The position numbers and the translations under genes were made by a program. Shown here piece after piece: positions 1-5,123 of a DNA stretch of 5,123 nt. Numbering within the stretch: position 1 is the stretch's first letter; each line of letters begins with the position of its first letter. Source of the stretch: Bacillota bacterium (GTDB lineage Bacteria > Bacillota > Clostridia > Lutisporales > Lutisporaceae); the NCBI GenBank assembly GCA_023230985.1, contig JALNWH010000128.1, forward strand, positions 1 to 5,123, read 5' to 3'. The notes under the pieces were generated by a model, which was not told where the DNA came from, searched no databases, and saw only the letters and a program-made list of their open reading frames with translations.

Positions 1-2
1 CG

Positions 3-33
3 CTCTTAATTCGTCAAAACGGCGAATTAAGGG
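3..33. repeat. Inverted repeat of unknown role at left edge
   Basis: The arms at 5-13 and 23-31 are perfect 9-bp complements, extended to 11 bp by a G-U pair and a C-G pair, around a 9-nt loop. No T-run follows on either strand, so it is not an obvious intrinsic terminator. It may lie at the end of an upstream gene or in an intergenic spacer; the window starts too close to tell. Confidence 0.5.
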
Positions 34-41
34 CTAAAAGA

Positions 42-71
42 GGTGGTTTCGCCTCGAAAGCGGCCTTTTTT
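42..71 (+). terminator. Possible intrinsic terminator of an upstream gene
   Basis: A GC-rich imperfect hairpin (42-65, with TTTCG at 47-51 pairing with CGAAA at 55-59, one bulge and one mismatch below) is followed directly by seven T's at 65-71 apart from the closing C. This has the layout of a Rho-independent terminator reading left to right and would insulate the amidase operon from upstream transcription. The stem is imperfect and the upstream gene is not visible, so the call is tentative. Confidence 0.35.
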
Positions 72-82
72 AGGTCTTTTTT

Positions 83-111
83 GAGTTTCTGGCGCATTTC
101 CAGAAAAACTC
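83..111. repeat. Imperfect hairpin upstream of the operon promoter
   Basis: TCTGG at 88-92 pairs with CCAGA at 100-104, and GAGTTT at 83-88 can pair with AAACTC at 106-111 if two A's bulge out. There is no downstream T-run on +, and on - the stem is followed by A's, so it does not look like a terminator on either strand. The remaining bases from about 112 to 200 show nothing further that I recognise. Confidence 0.4.
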
Positions 112-203
112 AACAATAAGCTGGACTCTTCAGAGGTTCCTTGAAATTTGTATCTGTGTGTTAAACTCGCAAGAAACCTATACCAAAGTATCACGCAAAA
201 GAA

Positions 204-233
204 TTGCAAAGTATGAATGCTATGTATTATAAA
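204..233 (+). promoter_or_regulatory. Predicted sigma70-type promoter of the amidase operon
   Basis: A -35-like TTGCAA (204-209, 4 of 6 consensus matches) and a -10-like TATAAA (228-233, 5 of 6) are separated by 18 bp. This would start transcription near 240, just before the first predicted leader hairpin. An overlapping TATTAT at 225-230 is an alternative -10 with a short 15-bp spacer. I see no -24/-12 sigma54 motif. The constitutive-looking promoter fits a system regulated mainly by antitermination downstream. This is a sequence prediction only. Confidence 0.5.
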
Positions 234-250
234 GAAGATGCTGAAGCCTA

Positions 251-273
251 ACGTCATCAAAGGCGATGTACAT
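251..273 (+). ncRNA. Candidate ANTAR hexaloop hairpin P1
   Basis: CATC (255-258) pairs with GATG (265-268) around the six-base loop AAAGGC. Beyond a bulged T269, GT (253-254) can pair with AC (270-271). The loop has A at position 1 and G at position 4, the signature of ANTAR RNA targets. It begins about 20 nt after the predicted transcription start. An outer helix, GCTG 240-243 with CAGC 279-282, could enclose it. The stem is short, so the call rests mainly on loop sequence and context. Confidence 0.5.
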
Positions 274-299
274 AAAGCCAGCTTAAACATCAGATCAGA

Positions 300-321
300 A
301 TTGTTATTTATTGATAACAAT
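300..321 (+). promoter_or_regulatory. Alternative leader hairpin competing with P2
   Basis: TTGTTAT (301-307) is perfectly complementary to ATAACAA (314-320), with A300-T321 extending the stem to 8 bp around loop TTATTG. Its 3' arm uses the bases that form the 5' arm and first loop base of P2, so only one can form at a time. It could be the default fold in the absence of AmiR. This role is inferred; only the complementarity is seen. Confidence 0.45.
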
Positions 322-335
322 CGTCTGTAATTAGT
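310..335 (+). ncRNA. Candidate ANTAR hexaloop hairpin P2
   Basis: ACA (317-319) pairs with TGT (326-328) around the six-base loop ATCGTC. After an A316/A329 mismatch the helix continues through 315-330, 314-331, 313-332 (G-U), 312-333, 311-334 (U-G) and 310-335. Loop positions 1 and 4 are A and G as required for ANTAR recognition. It ends 11 nt before the terminator stem. It is mutually exclusive with the hairpin at 300-321, which suggests a switch between folds. Confidence 0.5.
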
Positions 336-346
336 TTCGAGCAAAT

Positions 347-382
347 AAGCTCTCTTGGGTTATTCCAAGAGAGCTTTTTTTT
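347..382 (+). terminator. Leader intrinsic terminator, likely AmiR-controlled
   Basis: A perfect 12-bp stem, 347-358 with 365-376, encloses loop GTTATT, and the T-run continues to 382. It sits between the promoter and amiE, so transcription could reach the operon only by bypassing it. This is where the P. aeruginosa operon has its AmiR-regulated terminator. GAGC (339-342) can also pair with GCTC (349-352), which would occupy the 5' arm of the terminator and could act as a small antiterminator. Confidence 0.9.
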
Positions 383-384
383 AT

Positions 385-396
385 AAAAATAAAAGG
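385..396 (+). promoter_or_regulatory. amiE ribosome binding site with Hfq/Crc-type A-rich motif
   Basis: AAAAGG (391-396) is the Shine-Dalgarno sequence, 8 nt from the ATG at 405. It is overlapped by AAAAATAA (385-392), which fits the AAnAAnAA pattern bound by Hfq with Crc in Pseudomonas carbon catabolite repression. The P. aeruginosa amiE mRNA is a known Hfq/Crc target with a similar A-rich stretch at this position. Because the region is generally AT-rich, the motif could arise by chance. Confidence 0.5.
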
Positions 397-404
397 TGCT
401 TATT

Positions 405-1445
405 ATGCGACATGGTGATATTTCAAGCAGTAACGATACAGTTGGCGTAGCAGTCGTCAACTATAAAATGCCTCGTCTTCATAATAGAAAAGAGGTGTTA
501 GAAAATGCTCAAAAAATAGCAGATATGATTGTCGGAATGAAGAAAGGCCTTCCGGGCATGGATCTTGTAATTTTTCCTGAATATAGCCTTCAAGGGATTA
601 TGTATGACCATGATGAAATGATGGAAACAGCTGTAACTATCCCTGGTGATGAAACAGAAATATTTGCTAAAGCATGCCGTAAAGCAAATACGTGGGGTGT
701 ATTTTCTTTAACCGGCGAACGCCATGAAGAGCATCCTAAAAAAGTCCCTTATAACACATTAATCTTAATGAATAATAAAGGAGATATTGTACAGAAATAC
801 CGTAAAATTATGCCTTGGTGTCCGATCGAAGGCTGGTACCCAGGTAATGAGACTTTTGTATCCGAAGGACCAAAAGGTATGAAAATCAGTTTAATTATCT
901 GTGATGATGGTAACTATCCTGAGATTTGGCGAGATTGTGCTATGAAAGGAGCAGAGCTAATCGTTAGGTGTCAAGGTTATATGTATCCATCAAAAGAACA
1001 GCAGATACTAATGGGTAGAGCAATGGCTTGGGCTAATAACTCTTATGTAGCTGTTGCTAATGCCACTGGGTTTGATGGTGTTTATTGCTTCTTCGGACAC
1101 TCAGCTATTATCGGCTTTGATGGTCATACGCTTGGCGAATGTGGCGAAGAAGAAATGGGTATTCAATACGGTCAATTGTCTGTATCGCAAATACGTGATG
1201 CAAGAGCAAATGATCAATCACAAAATCATCTATTTAAACTTCTACATCGTGGATACACAGGAATTCACACCTCAGGAGATGGTGATAAAGGGCTTGCTAA
1301 ATGCCCATTTGATTTCTATAGAAACTGGGTAAACGATGCTGAAAAAGCACAAGAGAAAGTTGAAGGATTTACTCGCGAAACAATTGGGGTAGCTCAATGC
1401 CCTATAGGCAACCTTCCTTATAATGCAAAAGAAAAAGAAGCTTAA
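405..1445 (+). CDS. amiE: Aliphatic amidase (acylamide amidohydrolase)
   Basis: The product hydrolyses short aliphatic amides such as acetamide and propionamide to the carboxylic acid and ammonia in the cytoplasm, giving carbon and nitrogen. It is 346 residues, the same length as P. aeruginosa AmiE as I recall it, and nearly collinear with it, beginning MRHGDISSSN. It belongs to the nitrilase (C-N hydrolase) superfamily: Glu59 lies in FPEYS, Lys134 in KYRK, Glu142 in IEGWYPG and Cys166 in IICDDGNYPE, which are the catalytic positions of the family. A GTG at 396 would add three residues but lies inside the Shine-Dalgarno region, so the ATG at 405 is chosen. It is the first gene of the operon and is flanked on both sides by strong hairpins, consistent with it being the most expressed, regulated product. 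It is much more conserved and less AT-rich than the regulatory genes downstream. Confidence 0.97.
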   Translation: MRHGDISSSNDTVGVAVVNYKMPRLHNRKEVLENAQKIADMIVGMKKGLPGMDLVIFPEYSLQGIMYDHDEMMETAVTIPGDETEIFAKACRKANTWGVFSLTGERHEEHPKKVPYNTLILMNNKGDIVQKYRKIMPWCPIEGWYPGNETFVSEGPKGMKISLIICDDGNYPEIWRDCAMKGAELIVRCQGYMYPSKEQQILMGRAMAWANNSYVAVANATGFDGVYCFFGHSAIIGFDGHTLGECGEEEMGIQYGQLSVSQIRDARANDQSQNHLFKLLHRGYTGIHTSGDGDKGLAKCPFDFYRNWVNDAEKAQEKVEGFTRETIGVAQCPIGNLPYNAKEKEA

Positions 1446-1451
1446 TAAAAA

Positions 1452-1490
1452 TAAGGGCTCTAGCTATATAACTAGAGCCCTTAGTTTTGC
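1452..1490 (+). terminator. Intercistronic hairpin between amiE and amiB, probable partial terminator
   Basis: A perfect 12-bp stem, 1452-1463 with 1472-1483, encloses an 8-nt loop and is followed by AGTTTT and then the amiB ribosome binding site. The weak T-run suggests partial termination or a 3' end that stabilises the amiE message. Either would give much more amiE mRNA than message for the regulators. No separate promoter for amiB is evident in the short gap, so the downstream genes probably depend on readthrough. Confidence 0.75.
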
Positions 1491-1502
1491 AAGGAGAACG
1501 CT

Positions 1503-2621
1503 ATGCCATTCCTTAACGATATGTTAGATGATATTGAGAAAAAAAAAGTAGTTCGCGAAGCTCTAAATGTTGAGACTACATTAGACATAGATGTTTCTAA
1601 AGTGCATAAATCTAGTAATAAAAAATTAAATAGTCGATATAAATTTGATATTCCGTTGATTATGGGAATGGTTGAGTCTGAGATAATAGGTCAGCAACAA
1701 GCAGTTAAAAGCATAAATGATATGTTAGAAATTGTTAGGGCTGATATTACCGACCCAAGAAAGCCTCTTTATATATCATTATTGCTTGGACCTACAGGCG
1801 TAGGTAAGACTGAAATAGTAAGAGTGTTAGCGAAAGCTTTATATGGAGATTCAGACGAATTCTGTAGAATTGATATGAATACTCTATCTCAGTCACATTA
1901 TGCTGCGTCTTTAACAGGAGCACCACCTGGTTATGTTGGATCAAAGGAAGGCACTACAATAATTGATGAAGATAAGATAGAAGGCAAAGCTGGAATTCCT
2001 GGAATCATTCTATTTGATGAGTTAGAAAAAGCTAGTGCTGAAGTATTGCAGGCCCTATTAAACGTATTTGATAATGGGTTATTAACTGTTGCATCGGGGG
2101 AAAAAACCTATAACTTTAGAAATTCAATAATCTTCATGACTAGTAACTTAGCTGCAAATGAAATTCAACAATATGAAGAAGGTCAAAAAACATTTTTAAG
2201 AAAAATATTACCTAGATCCCAAGATAAAAGAAACAAATACGTAAGTAAGATAGTTAATAAAAAAATGATAGAGGTGTTCTCACCCGAATTCGTCAACAGG
2301 ATTGACAATATTATTATATTTAATTGGATTGAGGAAGAGACAGTTCATAAAATAATTGAATTGGAGATTAAAAAATTAAATAAAAGACTTATTAAACATA
2401 AGATTTGTATTGAATTAGATTGTGATGTTATTAATTATATTGTATCAGATGGATTTGATAAGCAGTTTGGCGCTCGATCTTTAAAACGCGCCGTAAGAAA
2501 AAATATAGAATTATCTATTGCAGAGCATTTAATAAACTCTAATAACTATAATGAATATGGAGAGATTGAATCTTATCAAGCTATATTAAAAAATAAAATT
2601 ATTACTTTTATAAAAAGGTAA
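1503..2621 (+). CDS. amiB: AmiB, ClpB/ClpA-like AAA+ ATPase of the amidase operon
   Basis: This 372-residue protein has a single AAA+ module resembling the second ATPase domain of ClpA/ClpB, without the Clp N-domain or a first ATPase domain. Walker A is GPTGVGKT (96-103), the pore-loop-like GYVG is at 143-146, Walker B is ILFDE (169-173), sensor 1 is TSN (213-215), the arginine-finger segment PEFVNRID ends at 268 and sensor 2 is GARSLKR (323-329). It should bind and hydrolyse ATP in the cytoplasm. In P. aeruginosa the gene in this position encodes the ATPase AmiB. It was proposed to work with AmiS in uptake and is often annotated as a chaperone, but its true role is unsettled. Ribosome binding site AAGGAG (1491-1496) precedes the ATG. 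The first 50 or so residues are charged and lack a recognisable domain. Confidence 0.92.
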   Translation: MPFLNDMLDDIEKKKVVREALNVETTLDIDVSKVHKSSNKKLNSRYKFDIPLIMGMVESEIIGQQQAVKSINDMLEIVRADITDPRKPLYISLLLGPTGVGKTEIVRVLAKALYGDSDEFCRIDMNTLSQSHYAASLTGAPPGYVGSKEGTTIIDEDKIEGKAGIPGIILFDELEKASAEVLQALLNVFDNGLLTVASGEKTYNFRNSIIFMTSNLAANEIQQYEEGQKTFLRKILPRSQDKRNKYVSKIVNKKMIEVFSPEFVNRIDNIIIFNWIEEETVHKIIELEIKKLNKRLIKHKICIELDCDVINYIVSDGFDKQFGARSLKRAVRKNIELSIAEHLINSNNYNEYGEIESYQAILKNKIITFIKR

Positions 2622-2628
2622 ATACTAC

Positions 2629-3780
2629 ATGGTTGGATATAAAAAAGAACCTACATTAGGCCTTTTGTTTTCAGACACTGGGGTTACTGCTGATATAGAA
2701 AAATCACAGAGGTATGGGGCTCAAACCGCTATAAAACACATTAATGATAAGGGAGGTATCAATGGTCATGAGCTATTGTCGGTACATACAGATTTAGGTG
2801 GTGATCCTAATAGATTTAGGTCATATACAGAAGAGCTTATAAAAAAAGAAAATATAAATATTTTTATAGGTTGTTATATGTCCCATACTCGAAAAGCAGT
2901 TATGCCTGCTATTGAAAAATCAGATTCATTATTATTTTATCCTACTCCATATGAAGGTTTTGAATATTCGCCTAATTTTTTTTATGGAGGGCCTGCTCCA
3001 AATCAAAATAGTGCACCTTTAGCAGCATATTTAATTAAAAATCATGGACCAAGGATTGTTTTTGTTGGCTCAGATTATATATATCCACGCGAAAGCAATC
3101 ATGTAATGCGATTGCTTTATAAACAATATGGAGGGGACTTATTAGATGAGTTTTATCTTCCACTTTATCCTTCATTCGATGAAATTAAATTTACTGCTGA
3201 GCGCATAAAAAATCTAGAGCCAGATGTAGTGTTTTCTACTATAGTTGGTCATGGTACATCTCTGTTTTATGAAGAATTTCATAATATATATCAAGGTGAA
3301 AAAAAACCTACCATTGCAAGTTTAACTACTAGTGAAGCAGAAATAAATAATATGCCTAACAGTGTTTCAGTCGGAAACATAGTTGTGGCTCCTTATTTTT
3401 CTTCTGTTAAAAGTAAAGAAAGTTCACTTTTCTTATCAGAGTGTAAAGAAAATTTTCCTGAAAATGTTGCAGTTACGGCGTGGAGTGAAGCAGCATACCA
3501 TCAGGTAATGCTACTTAGTGAAGCAATGAAGGTAGCTAATAGTTGGAATACAGCTTGTATAAGAAAGCATATATATAATATTAAATATAAAGCTCCTCAA
3601 GGGCTTGTTTGGTTAGAAAAAAGCAATAATCACACTAATCTAACATCTAGAATTGCTCAAATAGATAAAAATGGAAAGTTTGATATAAGATGGACTAGCA
3701 ACCAACCAATTTGTCCAGATCCTTACGTCGTAGTTCATAAATTGGAGGATTGGACTGATACAATAATTAAGGCAAATTAA
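2629..3780 (+). CDS. amiC: AmiC, amide sensor and negative regulator
   Basis: The product senses short amides and, when unliganded, sequesters AmiR; acetamide binding releases AmiR. It is 383 residues against about 385 in P. aeruginosa and has the type I periplasmic-binding-protein fold (Leu/Ile/Val-binding-like), but there is no signal peptide, so it acts in the cytoplasm. Pocket residues line up at the same numbers as I recall for the P. aeruginosa structure: Tyr83 and Ser85 in GCYMSHTRK, Tyr104, Thr106 and Pro107 in FYPTPYEGFEYSP, Tyr150 and Tyr152 in SDYIYPRES, and Thr233 in ASLTTSEAE. The start ATG lies 7 bp after amiB, with AAAAAGG (2612-2618) as ribosome binding site inside the amiB end. 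It is one base from amiR, which suits stoichiometric synthesis of the complex partners. Confidence 0.95.
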   Translation: MVGYKKEPTLGLLFSDTGVTADIEKSQRYGAQTAIKHINDKGGINGHELLSVHTDLGGDPNRFRSYTEELIKKENINIFIGCYMSHTRKAVMPAIEKSDSLLFYPTPYEGFEYSPNFFYGGPAPNQNSAPLAAYLIKNHGPRIVFVGSDYIYPRESNHVMRLLYKQYGGDLLDEFYLPLYPSFDEIKFTAERIKNLEPDVVFSTIVGHGTSLFYEEFHNIYQGEKKPTIASLTTSEAEINNMPNSVSVGNIVVAPYFSSVKSKESSLFLSECKENFPENVAVTAWSEAAYHQVMLLSEAMKVANSWNTACIRKHIYNIKYKAPQGLVWLEKSNNHTNLTSRIAQIDKNGKFDIRWTSNQPICPDPYVVVHKLEDWTDTIIKAN

Positions 3781-3781
3781 T

Positions 3782-4363
3782 ATGATTGAAACAAATATAT
3801 TAAATGAGCTTAGAAGTTTACAAGTTTTGGTTGTAATTCCAGAGAGTGAGATAGTTAATTCACTGATATTACAACTTATGAGGATAGGTTGTTCTGTAAG
3901 ACAAATATGGCCTATACCTGAAAATATTGACTGCAGTACAGATGTTATCTTTACCGAAGTTAATCAAGATTACGATAATAAATTAAAAAAACTAATAGAT
4001 ACACAACAGAATAATTTAACACTCATATCAATTATTCAATATGAAAGCCCGACAATTCTGTCGCAGCTTATTGAAAATGAGACTCATGGAGTGATTTCAG
4101 CACCATTTAGTTCTCATGATATTCTACCTTGCTTAGTTGTAGCGAGAAGAAATAGCAGAATTATTTCAATAAAAAATAAGGAGTTATTGAAATCAAAAAA
4201 TAAAATATCAAAAATGCAAATAGTAAATAAAGCAAAAATATTAATTATGAAAAACACAAATGTAACTGAAGAGCAAGCCCATAAACTTCTTGCTAAAAAT
4301 GCAATGAAACTAAGAGTAAGCATTTCAGAGGTTGCATCTGAGCTTATTAATAATTATGAATAA
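3782..4363 (+). CDS. amiR: AmiR, ANTAR-domain transcription antiterminator
   Basis: AmiR is the positive regulator: freed from AmiC, it binds leader RNA upstream of amiE and lets RNA polymerase pass the terminator. The 193-residue protein (about 196 in P. aeruginosa) has a receiver-like N-terminal domain (about 10-122). Where phospho-acceptor receivers carry the Asp strand it reads DVIFTEV (54-60), with no clear phosphorylation Asp, as expected for a ligand-partner-controlled protein. A lysine-rich helix follows (about 125-150), probably part of the coiled coil. The ANTAR domain spans about 140-192, with the family pattern AKILIM (151-156), TEEQAHKLLAKNAM (162-175) and ISEVASELI (181-189). 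Translation is probably coupled to amiC: the gap is one base, with TAAGG at 3768-3772 as Shine-Dalgarno. The gene is strikingly AT-rich. Confidence 0.95.
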   Translation: MIETNILNELRSLQVLVVIPESEIVNSLILQLMRIGCSVRQIWPIPENIDCSTDVIFTEVNQDYDNKLKKLIDTQQNNLTLISIIQYESPTILSQLIENETHGVISAPFSSHDILPCLVVARRNSRIISIKNKELLKSKNKISKMQIVNKAKILIMKNTNVTEEQAHKLLAKNAMKLRVSISEVASELINNYE

Positions 4364-4383
4364 AATAACAAAGGTGAATAATC

Positions 4384-4899
4384 ATGCTCGGTTTAACTTT
4401 ATTATATGTTGGTGCAGTTCTATTTATTAATGGACTTTGGTTGCTTGATAAAATTGACAGTAAAGATGTTTCAATAATAAACTTACTAGTTGGGTTTTTA
4501 AGTTTTTTAGTAGCTATATACTTGGTTTTCAATAGTTCTCAGAATTCTGAATTAATAAGTGCCGGCGCCTTCACTTTGCTTTTCTCTTTTACATACATTT
4601 GGGTTGGTGCGAATCAGTTCTTGAAATCAGACTCTAAAGGTTTAGGTTGGTTTTGCTTTTTTGTAAGTATTACCGCGATGAGTATAGCATTAAACTCATC
4701 TTTTAAGATAAGCATGGATTTCAGTATCTGGAGTACTTTCAATTGGTATGCCTGGTCAATTCTTTGGTTTCTATTTTTTATCCTACTTAGCTTATCAAAA
4801 GATATTCAGAGGGCTGTAGGTTTATATACTATCTTTTGCTCTATAACGACCGGGTGGATACCAGGTTTACTAATACTTCAAAATCTCTATGAAATATAA
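4384..4899 (+). CDS. amiS: AmiS, UreI/AmiS-family amide channel
   Basis: This 171-residue inner-membrane protein, the same length as I recall for P. aeruginosa AmiS, has about six membrane segments (roughly 2-21, 32-50, 58-78, 86-105, 118-138, 143-166). It should let amides or urea-like solutes cross the cytoplasmic membrane. Family motifs include LLYVGAVLFING near the start, FTYIWVGANQFL (69-80), KGLGWFC (85-91) and TGWIPGLL (156-163). Trp121, Trp124 and Trp128 have the same 3-and-4 spacing as the tryptophans that line the Helicobacter UreI pore. The glutamate of the last UreI helix is replaced by a neutral residue here, as far as I can align it. The ribosome binding site is AAAGGTGA (4370-4377). 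It is the last gene of the operon, 20 bp after amiR. Whether it needs AmiB for transport is unknown. Confidence 0.94.
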   Translation: MLGLTLLYVGAVLFINGLWLLDKIDSKDVSIINLLVGFLSFLVAIYLVFNSSQNSELISAGAFTLLFSFTYIWVGANQFLKSDSKGLGWFCFFVSITAMSIALNSSFKISMDFSIWSTFNWYAWSILWFLFFILLSLSKDIQRAVGLYTIFCSITTGWIPGLLILQNLYEI

Positions 4900-4910
4900 A
4901 ATACCCACAC

Positions 4911-4963
4911 TAGTTAAACGTAATTTATAATTCTTAATAAATTATAAAGATTACGTTTAACTA
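4911..4963. terminator. Long AT-rich inverted repeat after amiS, possible operon terminator
   Basis: Outer arms at 4911-4924 and 4950-4963 are perfect 14-bp complements; inner arms 4924-4932 and 4940-4948 continue the helix past a one-base bulge to a 7-nt loop. It starts 12 bp after the amiS stop and is symmetric, so it could act in both directions. No clean T-run follows on +, so termination is plausible from position but not proven by the classic layout. Confidence 0.55.
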
Positions 4964-5017
4964 TGCTTGCTTATTTAAAATAATATCTTATCAACTAAAT
5001 TGGAATACGATACCTAA

Positions 5018-5123
5018 GAAATCTCTGAATAACTGCCCACTTTTTGCGACAATAGCCGCACCGTCCATTTTTTAGCCCAGCTAGCCAAATCATGAGCCAA
5101 CTGACCTTTGCCGAAGCAGAATA
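5018..5123 (+). mobile_element. Left end of an IS5-type insertion sequence (truncated by window)
   Basis: The terminal 16 bases 5018-5033 match the E. coli IS5 terminal repeat at about 10 of 16 positions, including the GAATAA core. They are preceded by CTAA (5014-5017), which fits the YTAR target duplicated by IS5-group elements. Base composition rises sharply here and a transposase start follows at 5092. The right end and second CTAA copy would lie outside the window. The exact left boundary is inferred without the partner end. Confidence 0.7.
5092..5123 (+). CDS. IS5-family transposase, first residues only
   Basis: The ATG at 5092 opens a frame reading MSQLTFAEAE and a partial next codon beginning TA (probably Tyr) before the window ends. 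This is the characteristic N-terminus of IS5-group DDE transposases, close to the LTFADSEF-type start of IS5. The catalytic domain is out of view, so activity and completeness cannot be judged. No strong Shine-Dalgarno sequence is seen, which is common for transposase genes. The frame reads rightwards, in the same direction as the amidase genes. Confidence 0.75.
   Translation, partial: MSQLTFAEAE

Larger units (their letters stand above)
240..404 (+). promoter_or_regulatory. amiE leader RNA, AmiR antitermination region
   Basis: The stretch between the predicted transcription start and the amiE start codon holds, in order, a hairpin with loop AAAGGC (259-264), a hairpin with loop ATCGTC (320-325), an intrinsic terminator (347-382) and the ribosome binding site. 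In the P. aeruginosa amidase operon AmiR acts on such a leader by preventing termination, and an amiR gene is present downstream here. Its ANTAR domain family recognises pairs of hexaloop hairpins with A at loop position 1 and G at position 4, and both loops here satisfy that. The function is inferred from this arrangement. Confidence 0.75.

Noticed and set aside
3..119. Open + frame of 38 codons entering from the left edge
   Set aside because: It runs through T-rich hairpins with a low-complexity Lys/Arg/Phe/Ser content and no family resemblance. Another frame ends at 35-37, just before the possible terminator, and could equally be the end of an upstream gene. Neither is supportable from so few bases.
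27..344. Open frame of 105 codons on the - strand over the leader region
   Set aside because: It lies antisense to the promoter, the leader hairpins and the upstream repeats, has no recognisable domain, and its sequence is explained by the regulatory elements on the + strand.
396..404. GTG start adding three residues to AmiE
   Set aside because: The GTG is part of the Shine-Dalgarno region, and the ATG at 405 gives the exact family N-terminus MRHGDISSSN.
1054..1332. 92-codon + frame inside amiE
   Set aside because: It overlaps the strongly conserved amiE reading frame out of phase and has no ribosome binding site or domain.
2629..3780. AmiC as the binding protein of an ABC amide/urea transporter
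   Set aside because: The fold is the same, but there is no signal peptide, no permease or ABC ATPase gene nearby, and it is coupled to amiR with AmiC-specific pocket residues.
4114..4532. Two - strand frames across the end of amiR and start of amiS
   Set aside because: They are antisense to clearly conserved genes. Their hydrophobic or Leu/Ile/Phe-rich content reflects AT-rich complementary sequence.
1..5123. CRISPR array, tRNA, rRNA or a novel defence system
   Set aside because: No repeat-spacer pattern, no tRNA or rRNA-like sequence and no defence-type gene is seen. Every substantial gene fits the known amidase operon or the IS.

Overview
This window carries a complete aliphatic amidase operon, amiE-amiB-amiC-amiR-amiS, all on the + strand. 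Gene order and protein content match the acetamide/propionamide operon known from Pseudomonas aeruginosa. It is followed by the left end of an IS5-type insertion sequence that runs off the right edge. The DNA is AT-rich, extremely so in amiR (9 G/C in 60 bases at 4201-4260), while the proteins remain clearly gammaproteobacterial and Pseudomonas-like. An AT-rich gammaproteobacterium of the Moraxellaceae (for example Acinetobacter) is the most natural host, but that is inference from composition and gene content only.

Layout: 1-200 is non-coding with hairpins, one of which (42-71) may terminate an upstream gene. A sigma70-like promoter (204-233) starts a leader of about 165 nt. The leader holds two hairpins with hexaloops of the AxxGxx type expected for an ANTAR-protein target, then a perfect intrinsic terminator (347-382), an A-rich Hfq/Crc-type motif beside the ribosome binding site, and amiE (405-1445). 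A second strong hairpin (1452-1483) separates amiE from the ATPase gene amiB (1503-2621). The amide sensor amiC (2629-3780), antiterminator amiR (3782-4363) and membrane channel amiS (4384-4899) follow closely. A 53-nt inverted repeat (4911-4963) closes the operon. From about 5018 the sequence becomes GC-richer (28 G/C in 60 bases at 5041-5100) and encodes the start of an IS5-family transposase.

How it works, by analogy with the characterised operon: without amide, AmiC holds AmiR inactive and transcription stops at the leader terminator. When a short amide binds AmiC, AmiR is released and its ANTAR domain binds the leader RNA, so transcription continues into amiE. AmiS lets amides into the cell and AmiE hydrolyses them to acid and ammonia. 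AmiB is an AAA+ protein of uncertain role. The system itself is not new. The parts worth a second look are the readable RNA switch, with competing folds and a long P1-P2 linker, the Hfq/Crc-type motif, and the composition contrast along the operon.
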